This document shows positions 58,952 to 59,507 of a stretch of 59,507 nt of DNA, piece by piece. The translations under genes and the position numbers were made by a program. The notes below the pieces were generated by a model that saw only the letters and a program-made list of their open reading frames with translations, had not been told where the DNA came from and made no database searches. The DNA comes from Bacillota bacterium (GTDB lineage: Bacteria; Bacillota; Clostridia; Lachnospirales; Lachnospiraceae), in assembly GCA_023386315.1 (NCBI GenBank), contig JAEWJZ010000020.1:1-59507 (forward strand), given 5' to 3'. Each line of letters begins with the position of its first letter. Positions within the stretch are counted from its first letter, which is position 1.

Positions 58952-59507
58952 TCTGGCAAAAGAACTGGGAAAAGACACGAGTAAGGAGATACTGGACATA
59001 TTGGAAAAACATAATATAAATTTAAAAAGCTCTTCAAACATCACCGATGAACAGGCATCAATTGTAAAAAAGGAAGTAGCAGGCAGCAGGGGAACTTCAC
59101 CTGCACGTCCTGAGGCAGCAAACAGTGATGATTCTGAAGCACCAAAGAAAAAAATTGCGGCTGTATTCAGACCGCAGAATGCACAGATGAAACCACAGGG
59201 ACAGGGAACAGCAAGACCTGCCCAGAAACCTGCCCAGAATATGGGACAGAGAGATGACATGCAAAGAACCCGTCAGGGGAATGAGCAGACATCAGAAGGC
59301 GCAGTGAGAGAGCACAGTGCAGGAAACCGCGAAGAAAGACCGCAGGGCGGCTATCAGGGTAACCGTGAGGAAAGACCACAGGGAAGTTATCAGGGAAACC
59401 GCGAAGGAAGACCGCAGGGTCAGGGCGGTTACCAGGGAAACCGTGAAGGAAGACCGCAGGGTCAGGGCGGCTACCAGGGAAACCGTGAAGGAAGACCGCA
59501 GGGTCAG
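58938..59507 (+). CDS. infB: Translation initiation factor IF-2, N-terminal part
   Basis: The first 190 codons of IF-2: the N1 helix domain (MRVYDLAKELGKDTSKEILD) and then a basic, disordered Q/G/R/P-rich stretch. The G domain is beyond the window. The start has GGAGGAAA. The visible end is a tandem repeat of GGYQGNREGRPQGQ. The gene is cut by the window edge, not broken. Confidence 0.93.
   Translation, partial: MRVYDLAKELGKDTSKEILDILEKHNINLKSSSNITDEQASIVKKEVAGSRGTSPARPEAANSDDSEAPKKKIAAVFRPQNAQMKPQGQGTARPAQKPAQNMGQRDDMQRTRQGNEQTSEGAVREHSAGNREERPQGGYQGNREERPQGSYQGNREGRPQGQGGYQGNREGRPQGQGGYQGNREGRPQGQ
59346..59507 (+). repeat. infB: 42-bp tandem repeat inside infB
   Basis: Units at 59382-59423, 59424-59465 and 59466-59507 encode GSYQGNREGRPQGQ, GGYQGNREGRPQGQ and GGYQGNREGRPQGQ; a shorter 36-bp unit (GGYQGNREERPQ-like) precedes at 59346. 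The last two units differ at one base only, so copy number may vary between strains. The array continues past the window. Confidence 0.9.

Noticed and set aside
1..59507. CRISPR arrays, tRNA or rRNA genes, prophage or integrative element
   Set aside because: No regularly spaced direct repeats with unique spacers, no cloverleaf or rRNA stretches, and no integrase, phage structural or conjugation genes were seen.

Overview
The window is about 59.5 kb of chromosomal DNA from a low-to-moderate-GC Gram-positive anaerobe. Strong AGGAGG-type ribosome binding sites, sigma-A style promoters, the rimP-nusA-ylxR-ylxQ-infB order at the right end, clostridial-type Opp/PepF and citrate lyase genes and a BaiCD-like old yellow enzyme all point to Clostridia, most likely a Lachnospiraceae of the Lacrimispora/Enterocloster type (inference from gene content; no 16S is present). 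I see no rRNA, tRNA, CRISPR array or prophage.

Layout. 1-122 is the left edge of an IS3-family element running off the window. 167-2650 is a minus-strand operon: a nucleotidyltransferase-PLP aminotransferase fusion plus a SAM methyltransferase. 2714-9577 is a long zinc-starvation operon: Zur, a small membrane protein, ZnuA-ZnuC-ZnuB, a COG0523 metallochaperone GTPase, a second COG0523-like GTPase fused to a UPF0718/ArsP-type permease, and its YcgQ/TIGR03943 partner. 9592-14771 holds an HD-GYP protein, an MFS transporter, an ABC-F ATPase behind a candidate transcription attenuator, and a nitroreductase-like protein.

14830-25437 is a LysR-controlled tricarboxylate locus: SLC13-type carrier, PrpF-like isomerase, YbhJ-like aconitase homologue, then citrate lyase genes citD-citE-citF-citG-citC. 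It combines the E. coli ybhD/H/I/J set with citrate lyase and reads as a route from an external tricarboxylate (possibly trans-aconitate) to acetate and oxaloacetate. 25443-28443 is a minus-strand operon of an M20 amidohydrolase and two tandem 6-oxocamphor-hydrolase-like crotonases, divergent from an unfamiliar regulator (28676-29989); two identical 20-bp direct repeats exactly 60 bp apart lie between them.

30068-33626 is a two-component system divergent from an ABC-2 exporter. 33636-37879 holds a PucR-type regulator, an enoate-reductase/BaiCD-like flavo-Fe-S enzyme and a cupin. 38099-40355 is a MATE pump and MerR regulator behind a promoter with the 19-bp MerR-type spacer. 40424-50395 is a GNAT, then an ArsR-like regulator, oligoendopeptidase F and an OppABCDF importer (peptide uptake and breakdown). 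50466-53150 is a second MATE pump, an intact Phd/YefM-RelE type toxin-antitoxin pair and a decayed second one. 53161-56347 is a MarR-pirin operon with a probably leaderless MarR message, and an ABC transporter without its binding protein. 56503-59507 starts the nusA-infB operon and ends inside infB, in a 42-bp coding tandem repeat.

Most noteworthy: the COG0523-permease fusion, the isomerase/aconitase/citrate-lyase operon, the oxocamphor-hydrolase-like paralogue pair with its direct-repeat operator, and the three-state attenuator before the ABC-F gene. All family assignments are by reading the translated sequence; no database search was run.
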